A stretch of DNA of 64,000 bases, from contig JAWHQI010000075.1 of assembly GCA_033032865.1 (NCBI GenBank), forward strand, positions 2,356,001 to 2,420,000, read 5' to 3'. Source of the stretch: Dactylorhiza incarnata (taxonomy: Eukaryota > Streptophyta > Magnoliopsida > Asparagales > Orchidaceae). Shown piece by piece: positions 1-9,736 of the stretch (its first letter is position 1; every line of letters starts with the position of its first letter). The translations under genes were made by a program, and so were the position numbers. Under the pieces are notes generated by a model that saw only the letters and a program-made list of their open reading frames with translations, had not been told where the DNA came from and made no database searches.

Positions 1-152
1 TTTTTTTCTCAAAAGTACCCAGAAAACCTGAAAAACATAAAATGAGCTTAAGTTAGCTCATAAAAGTGAAAAGAAACAAATTAAAAGAGATATTTTCATA
101 TTAAAATAGAATTAAAATTATACAAAAAGTTGAGTATGAAAAGTACTCATCA
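1..152 (-). repeat. Partial 3' LTR of element G0
   Basis: The sequence matches the outer end of the complete LTR at 9737-11583, including the stretch ending in GTACTCATCA. It is followed by CACCCCAATACTTGAGC, which is the complement of the GGGG-containing purine tract seen before the second LTR of G1. In element orientation the LTR begins TGATGAGTAC. Confidence 0.75.
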
Positions 153-682
153 AACACCCCAATACTTGAGCTTTTGCTATTCCAGAGCAAAAGAATGAGG
201 AAAGAATTACAAGACATCGATATTATTTTTAATTAACTAAGATTTCATTAAACAGAGTAAGTTAAAAGTAAATTCTATGAATTCAAGAATTAAGTCATAA
301 GTTATGGTGATAATTTAAAAAGAGAAATTTGTTTAGCTAACTACTTCTCAAGAACTATTTAGCAACCAAAATTATAGAAATTTTCAAACAAAATTAGATT
401 GAAATTATAAATACTCTAACATAAAAGAAACCTTAAGGAGAAGACACCTACCAAAATATTGCACTCTAAATAATTTTATTTAGGACTAGAATCAATAGAA
501 ATGGCTAGGGGTTGGTTTACAAAAAATGGCAAAATGAGGAGTTCTTGGTTTGGTGGTGGTGAAACCTCACTCATAAATTCATGTTTGTATATGTTTTGAA
601 AATGATGAATTTTATCCTCTCATTCTCCATGCCATATAATCTTTTTTAAAAATTCTCTTCAATCAAAAACCCAAAATGTATA
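153..682 (-). other. Internal non-coding region of G0
   Basis: AT-rich sequence without a credible ORF. The segment near 600-660 resembles the reverse complement of the G1 internal region near 5640-5790, with repeated blocks reading roughly 'gataaaattcatca' on the other strand. It is therefore part of the element's non-coding internal region next to the 3' LTR. Confidence 0.6.
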
Positions 683-708
683 TGTGTTAGTTATGGAACA
701 TTCGCCTA

Positions 709-710
<2 letters not shown>

Positions 711-742
<32 letters not shown>
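711..742. repeat. Poly-G tract (32 G)
   Basis: An uninterrupted run of 32 G. It sits where related LTR ends normally carry only six to eight G/C. It may be a real expansion or an assembly artefact. Confidence 0.9.
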
Positions 743-743
<1 letters not shown>

Positions 744-929
744 GTTAGGTGATCTTGGTTCTTTTGGATATATTTGTGTGAGTTATGAGTATTTAAGCAC
801 ATCAGTAAAATATCACACACAAAAAACACAGCAGACGACACAAGATCTATAGAGGTTCCTCAAGACTGGGTGTCTTGAGTAGTCCTCTTTCCCTCTACGC
901 CTACCTAGCAGTGTGATAGGCTCAGCAAA

Positions 930-1270
930 ACTCAGCCAAAACGCTTCAGGCCCTCAAGCCTTACAACACGTACCCGCAAGTCCCAACAGCCTTGGCCCGC
1001 AAGCCCCTACTGCCACCGAGCCCGCAAGCTCGACACTCAGGCCCTCAAGCCCTATAAAACGGACACGCAAGTCCCAACAGCCTAGGCCCGCAAGCCCCTA
1101 CTGCCCCCGAGCTCGCAAGCTCGACAAATCGCACCCGCAAGTGCACTGCCCTTGCCCTCAAGCCTCACAGCTCTCCAGCCCGCAAGCTAGACAGTGTCGG
1201 ACCCGCAAGTCCACTGCTCTGGCCCTCAAGCCTCACAGCTCTCCAGCCCTTAAGCTAGACAAATAGACCC
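930..1270. repeat. Degenerate short repeats with CCCGCAAGC/CCCTCAAGC core
   Basis: About fifteen loosely spaced copies of CCCGCAAG or CCCTCAAG occur, separated by 10-25 bp of C-rich sequence. The open frame across it (913-1266) is a by-product of the repeat composition. This lies in the transcribed part of the presumed LTR on the minus strand. Confidence 0.65.
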
Positions 1271-1779
1271 GTAAGCCTTTACAAGAGATTACAGTAATAA
1301 GACTGTTTCTTTTGTCGGATGATGATTGGCAACTTTAGCCTGATGAAGATCGGCTCCTTGAGATTGAAGAAAATGCTTCTGAATCAGATCTTGAGTGCAC
1401 GGTTCTTCTTCAAATCTTTTCTTAGCCTGATGAAGATTGGCAACTTAACAGTCGATGAAGATGACTGCTTCTTCTTTTTCTCTCTATCTTGCGCCGCTTG
1501 TACTGTTCGATTCACTATATGCGCAAGTTCTTTCTTGTGTGTTTTTTTAGGGCGACCTCCTATCTCTTTTATAAGACTGTGAGGCTCCCAACGGTCTTCT
1601 TGAAAAAGTTCCTTAAGTGTCAGACGCTTCATTCCTTAAGAGCATGCGTAGATTGCTGACAGCATTAATTGCTGATAGACATTCAGACTGCGGCGTTAAG
1701 TGCTGTCAGGCAGTCAGACGGCGGCATTAATTGCTGACAACGCGTCTGCAATATTTGAATTCTGTCTCGATGATATTTC

Positions 1780-2480
1780 CATCTTCATGCCGATACAGAC
1801 AGCATCTCGTCGATAGGATCAACGTCTCGACGACATGCCCTTGACGATGCCTTTAACTTAGGTAGACTACAAATTCGTCTAGCTTCTGCCACTGATGCAG
1901 GTGTCTCGACGATAGGAAAAATTCTGGTGTTTCTACATATACGACGGTATGCTATCAACAACTGTGTCGTTGAGATCTTCTTTCTTGCAGTCTGTCGTTG
2001 TAATCCTGTTGTTCTCTCGACGACATGAGTGATGTCATGTCGACGCTTCAGCAGCTGCTTGTCTTCGGCTTGTCTTTCTTCAGTCGACATGCCTTCTTTA
2101 CGACGATGTCTGTTCTTCTCGACGATATCCCTTTATCGACGAACTCTTCAACACTGATCTTCTCTGTTGTCTTTTCAACGACAAGGCTACTTTGGTGATG
2201 TCGACGATACTGCATCTTCTCGACGACATTTCTTCCTTTGTCTTCATTCTTCTCTCCGCTCGACTATCTTCATTCTGTGTTCGACGAACTGGCCAAGTCG
2301 CAGCGTTCGACGAACACGCCAAGTCTCAGCGGTTGATGAACACGCCAAGTCTCAGCGTTCGACGATCTTCCTTCTGAGTTTGACGATCTTCCTTTTTCGT
2401 TCGACGAATACGCCAAGTCTCAGCGGTCGACGATCTTCCTTCTGAGTTCGACAATTTTGTTCTGCGTTCGACGAATCTTG
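1780..2480. repeat. Array of TCGACGA / TTCGACGAAC motifs in U3 of the 683-2593 LTR
   Basis: There are more than a dozen copies of CTCGACGA or TTCGACGA. The right part (2280-2480) is a near-tandem series reading TTCGACGAACACGCCAAGTC and TCAGCGTTCGACGA. On the minus strand this lies upstream of the TATA-like site near 1570, the position expected of an LTR enhancer. Confidence 0.7.
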
Positions 2481-2593
2481 TTCTTCTAGTTTACTGAGTT
2501 TTATAAGCTAGAGAAATGATCAAATACAAAGTGAAGTATTCTTGACTTGGTGACTTCCTCAAATCAGGAATCATGTGGGCAAGATTCACAACA

Positions 2594-3146
2594 ATATATT
2601 TAGAAGTAATAAATATTATCCTCTTACTTCATGACATTATATTTTAAATGATTTTGGGTGCATATGTTTAGGGGATAATGAATTTTATTCTCCTATTCCC
2701 ATGACATATGATCTCTTATTTTATTTGCCAAAAAAAGGGTGAGGGTAAAGAAATACTTCTAGTTTATAAATTAAACTATTTTGAGAGCAACTTTTTTTAG
2801 TGGAATGAAATTTCCTAAGATTTTAAAGTTAGCAGAGAATATAATAAAAATCTAGAGATGTTTAGCCAATTTACCACAAAGTGAAGCTATTTAGAATTAA
2901 AATGAGAATTAGTGCTAAATAGTTTCTCTAATCGAATTAGAACCATAAAGTGTTTCTTAAAACTAAATTACTTCAAATTTAAATTTAACAAATTATGATA
3001 AAACAAAATATTAGCTAAATTAAAAATGTAAGAATACTTATAATCAAACCTCAACCAAGATTTCTAGAAAAATAAAAATCATAAGTAAGGATTAATATAT
3101 ATTTTTGAAAAATTCCCGGACTTCCCAAGGTCTACCCGGTGAAAGG
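2594..3146 (-). other. Internal non-coding region of G0
   Basis: AT-rich sequence resembling the reverse complement of the G1 internal region, with the repeated 'aatgaattttat' block near 2676. It ends in CCCGGTGAAAGG, the G1 insertion site. No ORF of note. Confidence 0.6.
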
Positions 3147-3309
3147 TGATGAGTAGTATTTTTATCTAATATTATTATAGTTTTTAGGTTAATAATAATT
3201 TGAATTTATAAATAATTTGTCTATTTTATCTAAATAATCATTTCTATTCATAATTGTTTACTAACTTATGTTTGTTTTATGTTTTTCAGGATTTCTGGAG
3301 TTTTGGCAG

Positions 3310-3870
3310 AAAAATGCAAGTACACGCCCTAAGTCACGCCCGTGACCAAGGGCGTGTCAACATAAAACTATTTCCAGACCTGCTGCCGCCAACCTGGACT
3401 CATTCTGAGGAGAATTCCAAGTACACGCCCGTGACTGCCCGAGTCACGCCCGTGACCTTCAATGTCACGCCCGTGAACCCTGCCTCCAGCTCAGCCGGCC
3501 GTGTCCTGAAGCCATGATGCAATTTCGCCAAGTACACGCTCGTGAATTCCAATGTCATGCCCGTGTAACCTCCCTGCCAGCAGATCACGCCCCAGATCAT
3601 GCCCCAAGGAAGCTTCGCCAATGTAACGCCTGTGTAGCTCCAATGACATGGGCGTGTAACTCCTTTGCCGCCAGAATCATGCCCTTCCCGCCGTGGACTT
3701 CCCGCCAAGCTGCATTATAAAGATTACACGCCCTTGGTCACGGGCGTGACCAAGGGCATGACGCGCCCGAAACACCTGCATTGAAGCCAGAACGCGCCCT
3801 CTCCGCACCAGCACCGATCACGCCCATGACACGCCCTTGGTCACAGGCGTGACCAAGGGCGTGTAACCTC
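3310..3870 (+). promoter_or_regulatory. GTCACGCCCGTGAC palindrome array in U3 of G1
   Basis: There are about twenty copies of CACGCCCGTGAC or GTCACGGGCGTGAC-type motifs. The largest unit, 3730-3757, is a perfect inverted repeat with 13-bp arms around GG. The array stops just upstream of the TATA box at 3881. The same array is in the second LTR (28-bp palindrome at 6824-6851) and, diverged, in the G0 LTR. A promoter or enhancer role is inferred from position only. Confidence 0.65.
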
Positions 3871-3880
3871 AACTTTTGCC

Positions 3881-3889
3881 TATAAAAAG
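3881..3889 (+). promoter_or_regulatory. TATA box of G1 5' LTR
   Basis: TATAAAAAG lies about 10-20 bp downstream of the last palindrome. The equivalent in the 3' LTR is at 6975-6983. Confidence 0.7.
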
Positions 3890-4863
3890 GCAGCTCTTCT
3901 AGATCTCAAGACATCCTTTTTTCCACCCTCCTTGGGTCGAAACTTCTCTCCTTCTGCCCCCTTTTGGGGCAGAATTGCTTTTTCAATTCCTGTTTTAGTG
4001 TAGATTTTAATTATATGCACTTTCAATTTCATGTATTTTCATTTTATGCAAAGTAGTTTTAGATTTCAATTCATGCAATACTTTCAATTTCTTGTAACCA
4101 CTTCTTATGTAATCCAGTTTTAACAATAAAATGCCTTTCTCTTGCTTTTCATCTCTTTATTTTCATGTCAATTAGATTAATTTTTAGATCTTGAAATTTG
4201 TAATCTTCGGATGAAAATATCTTTCTCGCTATTATCTTTCTTTCCTTCCTTCGATTTATTCGAGATTTATATCGGGTTCATATATCGATATGTGAACTTT
4301 CGTATCTGTTTTCATATGCTAGTTAGCCGAGAGGCTCGTGTGTACGAATCGATCACTCAAGGATAAAAAAAGAGTAGAACGCAATCCTCGAGAGAGGACG
4401 ACGTTACCCTTCCGGATTGGAGTAAAAGCCAATAGCAGGATTCACCTCGTAAAGCGAGTTTTAGGTTATCAATTATAGAATGAGAATTCGGTTAATATTT
4501 CCTTAACTTAGTTGAGCGTAGTCCTCGAGAGAGGTGCGTTCATAATCCGGGAATCTCCACGGTCAAGGATTGGATTACAAGTAGAATTTATTTCTCTTGA
4601 TTTTCATTCCAAGTGAGCTTTGATCCAGATTTGTTTCTTTTGTTTTCTTTTCTTTATTTCTTTATTTTAATTTTAATTATAAATTATCACTAATAAAATA
4701 TTATTCGATAAAATAATAGTTTTGTTTTCCCGAAGTAAAAGTACTCGACAGCCCGAGTCTAATACGACCTTGATATTATTTATATCCTATGATATATTTC
4801 GATAGGTACACTTGCTTTAATCGAGTATAGATTGGAGAATAACAATTTTTTCTATCAAGTTTT

Positions 4864-4881
4864 TGGCGCCGTTGCCGGGGA
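4864..4881 (+). other. Primer-binding site of G1
   Basis: TGGCGCCGTTGCCGGGGA lies a few bases after the LTR end. It has the form used by Athila/Tat-type gypsy elements for tRNA priming. Confidence 0.85.
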
Positions 4882-6220
4882 ATTTTTTGTCGATATTTCG
4901 AAAGGGGAAACGCTATTAATTTTATCTTTTTTTCTTTTTATTTTTTTTTAAAAAAAATAAATAAATAAAAGTTAAAATCAAAAAATTATGCTATAATTAA
5001 ATTCTTGTAAAGGACGATTTGGGCTTGAATTCCCATCACAGCCTCTAGTACCTTGCGAGCCTTTCACCGGGTTGACCTTGGGAAGTCCAAGACTAATTAA
5101 AACATATCAAAAAATTTATTTTCCCATTTTTTTCTTTTCTTTTTCATACTTAGTTTTCAACATTGGGGACAATGTTGAATTTTAAGTATGGGGGTATATT
5201 TCCTAATATTTAAAATTTTTAAAAATTAATTCCAAAATATATATATATATAAAAATCTCAAAACTAATTTTTTTTTTAATAATAATCAAGTAACCCCTTA
5301 CTTTGGTTTTTGTTATTTCTAAAATCAAACATTTGAGAGTTTATTTATAAGCATTTTTTAACTATTTTTAATTGGCTAATCTTCTATTTTATAATGGTTA
5401 GTAAAAATTTAATTTTTAGTTGATTTAGTTTTAAGGAATTTATTATGATCTTAATTTGATTAGAGTAATTTATTTAGCACTTTTTCTCTTTTATTTTAAT
5501 TAGTCTCAATTTTGTAGTAGTTGTGCTTAACAACTTTGGATTTTAATTATTTTTACCTCATGCTTTTAGATCCTTAAGAAATTTCAATTTACTATAGTTG
5601 CTCTCAAAATATTTCAATTTAATCTAAAATTTATTTTCGCCCTACCGAAAAAAAAGAGTTATTAAAAGATCATATGTCATGGAAATAAGAGGATAAAATT
5701 CATTATTTCCTACACATATGCACCTCCCTTTTTTGAAGTTTATTATGAAAAGATTATATGTCATGGAAAATGAGAGGATAAAATTCATCATTTTCCTAAA
5801 CATGTACAAGTAGAAAAAAAATGGGGTGAGAGGATAAAATTCATCACTCCCAATCAAAGCTAGCTTCATGTTTACCCAAACCCCTTTAGCCAATATAATT
5901 GATTTTAGACTCAAATTAAAATATTGGGAGAGCATAAGTAGTAGTTTGAATTTTTCCGTAAGCCTCTTCAAAATTGGAGTTTTTATAATTCTAATCTAAT
6001 TTTGATTCGCAAATTACTTAATTTTGTCTGCTAGTTAAATAATTTGAGAATTCTTGGCTAAATATTTACCTCTTTTTATCTTATTTTCATAATTTAGGGC
6101 TTATCTCTTAAATCTCTAAATCATATTTTTAAGCTTTCTTTTGATTCAAGAAAATTTTAGTTTGATTAGAAATATTATTAATGTCTTATGAATATCTATC
6201 ACACTTTTGCTCTGGAATAA
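4882..6220 (+). other. G1 internal region, non-coding
   Basis: A strongly AT-rich stretch with poly-T blocks and repeated 'gaggataaaattcat' segments (5690-5850). The antisense ORF at 5642-5971 is low-complexity and not credible. Resemblance to G0 internal sequence suggests G1 is a deletion derivative of that family. Confidence 0.7.
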
Positions 6221-6225
6221 CAAAA

Positions 6226-6241
6226 GTTTAAGTATGGGGGT
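6226..6241 (+). other. Polypurine tract of G1
   Basis: AAGTATGGGGGTA lies directly before the 3' LTR. The same motif in complement borders the 3' LTRs of G0 and G3. Confidence 0.75.
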
Positions 6242-6244
6242 ATT

Positions 6245-7951
6245 TGATGAGTAGTATTTTTATCTAATATTATTATAGTTTTTAGGTTAATAATAATTTG
6301 AATTTATAAATAATATGTCTATTTTATCTAAATAATCATTTCTATTCATAATTGTTTACTAACTTAAGTTTGTTTTATGTTTTTCAGGATTTCTGGAGTT
6401 TTGGCCCAAAAATGCAAGTACCCTAAGTCACGCCCGTGACCAAGGGCGTGTCAACATAAAACTATTTCCAGACCTGCTGCCACCAACCTGGACTCATTCT
6501 GAGGAGAATTCCAAGTACACGCTCGTGACTGCCCGAGTCACGCCCGTGACCTTCAATGTCACGCCCGTGAACCCTGCCTCCAGCTCAGTCGTCCGTATCC
6601 TGAAGCCATGACGCAATTTTGCCAAGTACACGCCCGTGACTTCCAATGTCACGCCCGTGTAACCTCCCTGCCAGCAGATCACGCCCCAGATCATGCCCCA
6701 AGGAAGCTTCGCCAATGTCACGCCCGTGTAGCTCCAATGACATGGGCGTGTAACTCCTTTGCCGCCAGAATCACGCCCTTCCCGTCGTGGACTTCCCGCC
6801 AAGCTGCATTTTAAAGATTACATGCCCTTGGTCACGGGCGTGACCAAGGGCGTGACATGCCCGAAATGCCTGCATTGAAGCCAGAACGCGCCCTCTCCGC
6901 ACCAGCACCGATCACGCCCATGACACGCCCTTGGTCACGGGCGTGACGAAGGGCGTGTAACCTCAACTTTTTCCTATAAAAAGGCAGCTCTTCCAGATCT
7001 CAAGACATCCCTTTTTCCACACTCCTTGGGTCGAAACTTCTCTCCTTCTACCCCCTTTTGGGGCAGAATTGCTTTTTCAATTCCTGTATTAGTTTAGATT
7101 TTAATTATATGCACTTTCAATTTCATGTATTTTCATTTTATGCAAAGTAGTTTTAGATTTCAATTCATGCAATACTTTCAATTTCTTGTAACCACTTCTT
7201 ATGTAATCCAGTTTTAATAATAAAATGCCTTTCTCTTGCTTTTCATCTCTTTATTTTCATGTCAATTAGATTAATTTTTAGATCTTGAAATTTGCAATCT
7301 TCGGATGAAAATATCTTTCTCGCTATTATCTTTCTTTCCTTCCTTCGATTTATTCGAGATTTATATCGGGTTCATATGTCGATATGTAGACTTTTGTATC
7401 TGTTTTCATATGCTAGTTAGCCGAGAGGCTCGTGTGTACGAATCGATCACTAAAGGATAAAAAAGAGTAGAACGCAATCCTCGAGAGAGGACGACGTTAC
7501 CCTTCCGGATTGGAGTAAAATCCAATAGCGGGATTCACCTCGTAAAGCGAGTTTTAGGTTATCAATTATAGAATGAGAATTCGGTTGATATTTCCTAAAC
7601 TTAGTTGAGCGTAGTTCTCGAGAGAAGTGCGTTCATAATCCGGGAATCTCCACGGTCAAGGATTGGATTAGAAGTAGAATTTATTTCTCTTGATTTTCAT
7701 TCCGAGTGAGCATTTATCAAGATTTGTTTCTTTTGTTTTCTTTTCTTTATTTCTTTATTTTAATTTTAATTATAAATTATCACTAATAAAATATTATTCG
7801 ATAAAATAATAGTTTTGTTTTCCCGAAGTAAAATTACTCGACAGCCCCGAGTCTAATACGACCTTGATATTCTTTATATCCTATGCTATATTTCGATAGG
7901 TATACTTGCCTTAATCGAGTATAGATTGGAGAATAATGATTTTTTCTATCA
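6245..7951 (+). repeat. G1 3' LTR
   Basis: Same ends and internal organisation as 3147-4857. It is followed by the AAAGG target duplication and resumed G0 sequence. Confidence 0.92.
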
Positions 7952-8316
7952 AAAGGCTCGCAAGGTACTAGGAGATGCGATGGGATGATAGCCCAAACCT
8001 CCCTTTCCAAGAATTTAAATTTTAAATATTTTTCTTTTGTAAACAGAAATAAATACTAGAAAGATATGCTACACCCCCATACTTAAAATTAAACATTGTC
8101 CTCAGTGTTTTCAACTAAGTATGAAGAACACGTGAAAGGAAAATGCGTAAAAAGAAAAATGCATGAAAGCTAAAGATAAGCAAGGGGTGTCTCCCAAGAG
8201 CGCTTTCTTTTTCCTGTCTTTAAGCTAGACGGTTAGTGTTAGCTGAACGAGAAATGAAAAGAGAAGTGCACAGACAACTCCCTTAATTCACATTCAGGTG
8301 AATGTGCCGATGTCAG

Positions 8317-8772
8317 TCACCCGGCTACTCCTCCTTTTAACATATGATTCTCCTTTTGTCCTTGAACTTGAATATGCAAATCCAAATCACATATACATAC
8401 CTGCTGTGATTTGAATTTATAAAGATGAGCGACATATGGATCATCAATTATTTGTGGTGGCAACGACTCATCTTCAACCTGAAAATTATTAGTATATAGA
8501 GAATCACAAATAAACGAGTCAGAAAATTTTTCGCAAGAAGGAGGCGCTTGCGAAAATATATGATCAAGCTCCGGTTGTTCATTTTCTAAAATAATTTTTT
8601 CTTTAGACGAATCTAGTACAATATCAAGCGGAATAAAATTTTCGGACACAAATTTGTTATGAATTTTAGGTGGAATAGAGGAATTTTGCGAAAATTCATG
8701 ACAAACAAAAGATGGCCTGGGTGGATTAGGGGAAGAAACTTGTTCTTCTTCTATTTCATCTGGTGTGCCCAT
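8317..8772 (-). pseudogene. Acidic ORF of element G0 (gag-like region)
   Basis: An open frame of 151 codons in the sense orientation of G0. The product is acidic and rich in Ser, Pro and Asn (start MGTPDEIEEEQVSS). I recognise no catalytic motif. Its place downstream of the zinc-knuckle-like ORF at 9072-9392, in the same direction, suggests it is a remnant of the gag or gag-associated region of a Ty3/gypsy element. Further in-frame remnants extend toward 9060 but are broken by stops. It could instead be a linker or extra ORF specific to this family. The second half of the element, including pol, is missing, so the protein cannot serve an autonomous element now. Confidence 0.45.
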
Positions 8773-9071
8773 AACATGAATATACTCTTGGTATAATAAT
8801 TTTTCTTAATTTTTGGTAAAAGAAACTATGGGAGTACATGAAAAATCATGTTCCTCCATAACTACATTTTCCAATGATGAAGAAAAAGCACTAGAAGAAA
8901 GAAAATCTGCATCTAACTTTTGGGGAGGAGAATTAAAGTGAAATTGCGAGGATTCCCCAAAATTAGAGTACGACACTTGCGGCGCAAAAGAGGAAGAACA
9001 AGAATTCAGATCTAAAGATTCATCTTTATCGCTCTGAAAACTATCCGGGTGAGCTTGCCACCAAGAATAAT

Positions 9072-9392
9072 CTACTTCGGAGATAGAAGAAAATTATTAA
9101 AAACCGAAAAATTATTCTCGTGAAGATTAGAAAAAACATTTGCATCAAAGTTGGATAAATTATTTTCATGGAACGAGGAAAAATTATGATCGTAATTATT
9201 ATCAAAATTATTTGCATAAGATTGAGAAAAATCATTTTCATAATATAAATTTTGGGAATAAGAATAACATTCTTCACTTTGATGAGGCGCACCACAATAA
9301 TTGTAACTAATTTGGCGTTTTCGTGCGGCTTCCAAAAGATTAACTTTGTATTGAAGCTCGGCAATTTTTACGGCCAATTCAGATAACCTCAT
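9072..9392 (-). pseudogene. Gag C-terminal remnant with partial zinc knuckle (G0)
   Basis: A 106-codon frame lies about 350 bp inside the 5' LTR. It begins MRLSELAVKIAEL, a short amphipathic, coiled-coil-like stretch. It continues to CGAPHQSEEC, which matches the last part of a CCHC zinc knuckle but lacks the first cysteine. The rest is Asn/Phe/Ser-rich with a repeated N-N-F/L-S-x-F pattern. In gypsy elements such a knuckle belongs to the nucleocapsid part of gag. The missing cysteine and short length mark it as a remnant. Its first part is copied at 25577-25671, where the tandem duplication breakpoint cuts the frame and fuses it to LTR sequence. Confidence 0.5.
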
Positions 9393-9714
9393 TTAATAAA
9401 AAGAAAACAACCTTCACTTAAATGAATCGAATTTTAGAGGGGGAGTAGAGAAGAGAAATAATTTATAAATATATAAATAAAAATAATTATTTTTTCAAAA
9501 AGTGGGTTAACTTAGTCCCGGACATCCCGAGGTCTACCCTTTGAAGGGTTCGCCTGGTACTAGGAGATGTGATGGGATGACAAGCCCAAATCTCCCTTTC
9601 TGAGAATTTAAATTGCGTCTTTTAAGATTTTTAAATTTTTTAAGAAAAAGGTGAGAAAAAATAGAACGATAAAAATAATAGATATTTCTTTTTTTCGAAA
9701 TATCAACCTAGTTC

Positions 9715-9736
9715 CCTAGCAACGGCGTCAAAAACT
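9715..9736 (-). other. Degraded primer-binding site of G0
   Basis: The minus strand reads close to TGACGCCGTTGCTAGGGA, two changes from the G1 site. The unit 2 copy (25994-26016) reads TGGCACCGTTGCTGGGGA. Confidence 0.7.

Larger units (their letters stand above)
683..2593 (-). repeat. Probable solo LTR (copia-like) inside G0
   Basis: The segment interrupts G0 internal sequence. It starts TGTGTTAG on the plus strand and ends CACAACA, so it has TG...CA ends in either orientation. Flanking pentamers are GTATA (678-682) and ATATA (2594-2598), an imperfect match to a target duplication. The CTAGAGGGGG sequence near its left end resembles the 3' end of SIRE-type copia LTRs read backwards. On the minus strand a TATA-like TTATAAAAGAG lies near 1568-1578, downstream of an array of TTCGTCGAAC-type motifs. 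No coding capacity is present. The boundaries are good to within a few bases at best. Confidence 0.55.
3147..4857 (+). repeat. G1 5' LTR
   Basis: Starts TGATGAGTAG and ends TTTCTATCA. It contains a palindrome-rich U3 (3310-3870), a TATA box at 3881, and a U5 tail. Its partner is 6245-7951. Confidence 0.92.
3147..7951 (+). mobile_element. G1: complete short non-autonomous LTR element
   Basis: This is a structurally complete 4.8-kb element. Its two LTRs are nearly the same length (1711 and 1707 bp) and similar by eye (a few percent different). It has a primer-binding site directly after LTR 1, a G-rich polypurine tract before LTR 2, and a perfect 5-bp target duplication AAAGG (3142-3146 and 7952-7956). 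The internal region is only 1387 bp and has no credible ORF, so it must have been mobilised in trans. It inserted in opposite orientation into the related element G0. G1 itself carries the sequence matching its own target near 5050-5070 (GCGAGCCTTTCACCGGG). The layout fits a LARD-like or deletion-derived member of the Athila/Tat group. Confidence 0.9.

Noticed and set aside
913..1266. 117-codon ORF rich in Pro, Ala and Ser
   Set aside because: Follows the CCCGCAAG repeat inside an LTR, with no start context or domain.
5642..5971. 109-codon ORF rich in Phe, Leu, Ile and Lys resembling a membrane protein
   Set aside because: Low-complexity AT-rich DNA in the G1 internal region; the hydrophobicity comes from poly-A/T.
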